From Apostichopus japonicus (Eukaryota > Echinodermata > Holothuroidea > Aspidochirotida > Stichopodidae): a stretch of 64,000 nt of DNA. The first letter of the stretch is position 1. Every line of letters starts with the position of its first letter. The stretch is taken from positions 19,528,489-19,592,488 of the forward strand of contig NC_092572.1 of assembly GCF_037975245.1 (NCBI RefSeq), given 5' to 3'. A program made the position numbers and the translations under genes. Shown here in pieces: positions 62,050 through 64,000 of this stretch. Below the pieces are notes generated by a model that was not told the DNA's origin, did not search any database, and worked only from the letters and a program-made list of their open reading frames with translations.

Positions 62050-62540
62050 ACCCTCTTAAGTGTTGAAATAAAAATTGTATTCATCAAATGTTTGAGTGTT
62101 CTTATTTGACATGAAAATCACGTAAAGTGTTACTTAACCTGTGTATATAAAAATTGAGTGTAAGTGTTGAAATAAAAGTTGAATTCATCAATTATTCTGA
62201 ATTATTTGTGTTGTCATTCCTTTTTGTTGTCTCTTAAATGGACTTTTCTGTTGTGATCGATTTAATAACAAAAAGTGCATCAAGCTGATCTTAATAATTT
62301 ACCTAAAACATGTGTAAACGCCTACTGAACGTATGCTATGTAGAAATCGCTGGCAAAATGTTACATAATATTGTTTGTAGTTGCGTTAAATGCTGATTAT
62401 GTAAAACTTTACAAAACAGCAGTTAAGTAAATTTTGCGGATGTTCTAGTGTTCTTATTTGACAGAAAAATGAAGTAAAATTTTACTTAACCTGTATAAAC
62501 AATTTTCTTAGTGTGCATGCTATGTCCCTATCACATTATA
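62050..62540 (-). repeat. Dispersed repeat D1, copy 2
   Basis: Reverse-complement match of 21493-22115, ending at the same TATGTGATAGGGACATAGC boundary (about 62539). It preserves the GGTTAAGTAA units with their TTTTGTAAAGTTTTAC core, again about 350 bases apart, consistent with the dimeric structure. Confidence 0.85.
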
Positions 62541-62810
62541 GTACAGTTGGAAGTCTGACCCCGTGACCTCGAAGAATGATCAACGATCACGCATATCATT
62601 AAATTTGAATTTGCCCGCATTTAACGTAAAGTCGGTCCTACGTTTCACTCACAGAATTTACAGACATTGATAGTTTACAACTTACCGGAACCTCACAGAA
62701 TGGATTAAAAGTAATTCCGATGTATGGCAGGACAAAGATACCCGAGAAAAAATCAACGAAAACCTATGAAACAACGATTGCAATCCAACTTCGTCCTCAC
62801 ACATGTATTC

Positions 62811-62993
62811 CTAACTGACACAAAATAGGTCAAAACGAACCAACGAAAGAGAGTTACAGCAAAAAAGTTCTCCCATTTGTGGATCTTGTACTCTCCTACA
62901 TGATGCTGTAAAGTTTCGGTGAAATGGTTGTCTAAGACGGCCAGTCACAAAACGATTACCTCGACTCGGCGATTTTGTTGCTGTCGCCGCCAT
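62811..62993 (-). CDS. Possible first exon (MAATATKSPSRG)
   Basis: An ATG in good context (AAAATGGCGGC) opens a short, CpG-richer stretch with a GTAATC donor-like site after SPSRG. This resembles the start of a housekeeping gene or a promoter-proximal exon. No continuation could be identified on the minus strand, and the remaining codons show no domain. Confidence 0.25.
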   Translation of the reverse strand: MAATATKSPSRGNRFVTGRLRQPFHRNFTASCRRVQDPQMGELFCCNSLSLVRFDLFCVS

Positions 62994-63639
62994 TTTGAAA
63001 TTAGATAGACTTTCGCCAAGCCGTTTTCATGCTATGGGCTACTACCGACAAGACTTCACTCAAATCGTTTTCAATGTAGTGGAACCCATTCCTTTAGTGT
63101 ACGGTCTATTAGGAATGTTAGGTTTTGTGGCGTGAAATTAAGTAATATAAGTTGTGCTAAGGTTTGGAAGAAATTTTGTCCCAAACTCTAATATATGATT
63201 AGGTAAAATGTGAAATTACTGAGAGCTGCGTATGGGAGGGGTAAGAGAGACAAAATGGGGGAGGGGGCAAGGGAGATGGTGTTTCCTTTCTAGCTAAATT
63301 AATGGTGGTAACTATTAAGGTAACACAAATTTTCCTGAGTCTGTTGTCAAAACTGAAGGGGTCATACCACATGTCGAATATACAAAGGTAACATGGCCTA
63401 GGCCAAACCTTATTTCTAGTTGCTTTCTAAGGAACTTCCAACAATACCAAATGATTTATACTTACCCAATTACCATAATTCCACAGTAGCCCTTACTCAG
63501 TGAGATTCTGCAAAGCTGGGTACTCATCTGTTGCTTATATTCATCAATAAATATCAGTTAACAGTTTTCCAGTCAATACCAATCCTTGTTTGGTTCATGT
63601 ATCACACTACATAACCACTTGCCAATATTGAAGTTAAGT

Positions 63640-63810
63640 ACTGTGGCTTGGGTAGGGGTGTGTTGTTTAGGGGAGGGGTGTGGTGTTTTTAGGGGTTTTG
63701 GGGAGGGAATGTGGTGCTTAGCGGATTTGGGGAAGGGTTTGGAGTTTCCCAGCTTTGGGATGGGTGTGGTGTTCACCAGCTTTGGGAAGAGTTAGGGTAT
63801 TTTGGAGGGA
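63640..63810 (+). repeat. Degenerate G/T-rich minisatellite
   Basis: Imperfect repeats of a roughly 24-26-base unit, such as GGGGAGGGGTGTGGTG and TTTGGGAAGAG variants. It gives artificial open frames on both strands. Confidence 0.75.
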
Positions 63811-64000
63811 TGAGGTGGTTTTGCCACATATGGGGACTTTAATTAAAAGCGGACTTTCAGTACACAGGACGCGTTTGGATACATCACGTTCTATTGGATA
63901 CTCTGACCAAATATTTTGAGTAGGGCTGTTTTCTTCTTCTTTTGCACATGCATAGTAGAACATTAGTCAACAGTGGAAATAGAGTTGCCTGGTCTTTTAT

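Overview
The window is AT-rich metazoan DNA: genes are split into short exons with GT-AG introns, repeats are dense, and there are no bacterial-style operons. Gene and repeat content fits a marine invertebrate deuterostome, most likely an echinoderm. The pointers are a ZU5-UPA-Death gene, decayed rhodopsin-class receptors, an L2/CR1-like LINE, a tRNA-derived SINE, a GIY-YIG Penelope element and hAT-like short transposons. The species assignment is inference, because nothing in the window is diagnostic.

The dominant structure is a very large imperfect inverted duplication. The left arm (1 to about 17530, still open at the window edge) is mirrored by the right arm (about 46765 down to 28955), with a centre of about 11.4 kb. 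Each arm carries, in the same order, (i) a multi-exon gene encoding ZU5, UPA and Death domains, with an old LINE fragment in its second intron and a decayed ZU5-like segment before the Death exon; (ii) a pseudogene of one class A GPCR (GPCR-B); (iii) a pseudogene of a second class A GPCR with an NRL motif (GPCR-A). The two death-domain genes are tail to tail. Shared stop codons and frame breaks in GPCR-B show that it died before the arms formed. Arm-specific insertions and exon changes came later.

Region by region: 1-7258 left ZU5-UPA-Death gene; 7259-9160 mirrored non-coding; 9160-9985 GPCR-B pseudogene; 9983-11480 left-only insertion with an LTR and a (TA)n tract; 11480-12510 mirrored non-coding; 12437-17160 GPCR-A pseudogene broken by 3.8 kb of inserted DNA that includes three transposons nested inside each other; 17530-24430 unique centre with scattered repeats; 24437-28030 a young Penelope-like element between its own 133-bp direct repeats and two (TA)n tracts; 29285-30305 right GPCR-A; 32165-32960 right GPCR-B; 35475-48915 right ZU5-UPA-Death gene, extended by five upstream exons (four of them beyond what the left arm shows) and by tandem amplification of a two-exon unit; 49000-64000 repeat-rich flank with a second nested transposon, a SINE, a Ty3/Gypsy remnant and dispersed repeats.

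The two death-domain genes are the only host genes here with consistent reading frames. All exon phases of the right copy agree over 14 exons (2064 coding bases, 687 residues, N-terminus outside the recognised part). The left copy stays open over seven exons if its damaged linker exon is skipped. The most interesting biology is this pair: paralogues differing in linker architecture, one with a triplicated linker unit, the other with a broken one.
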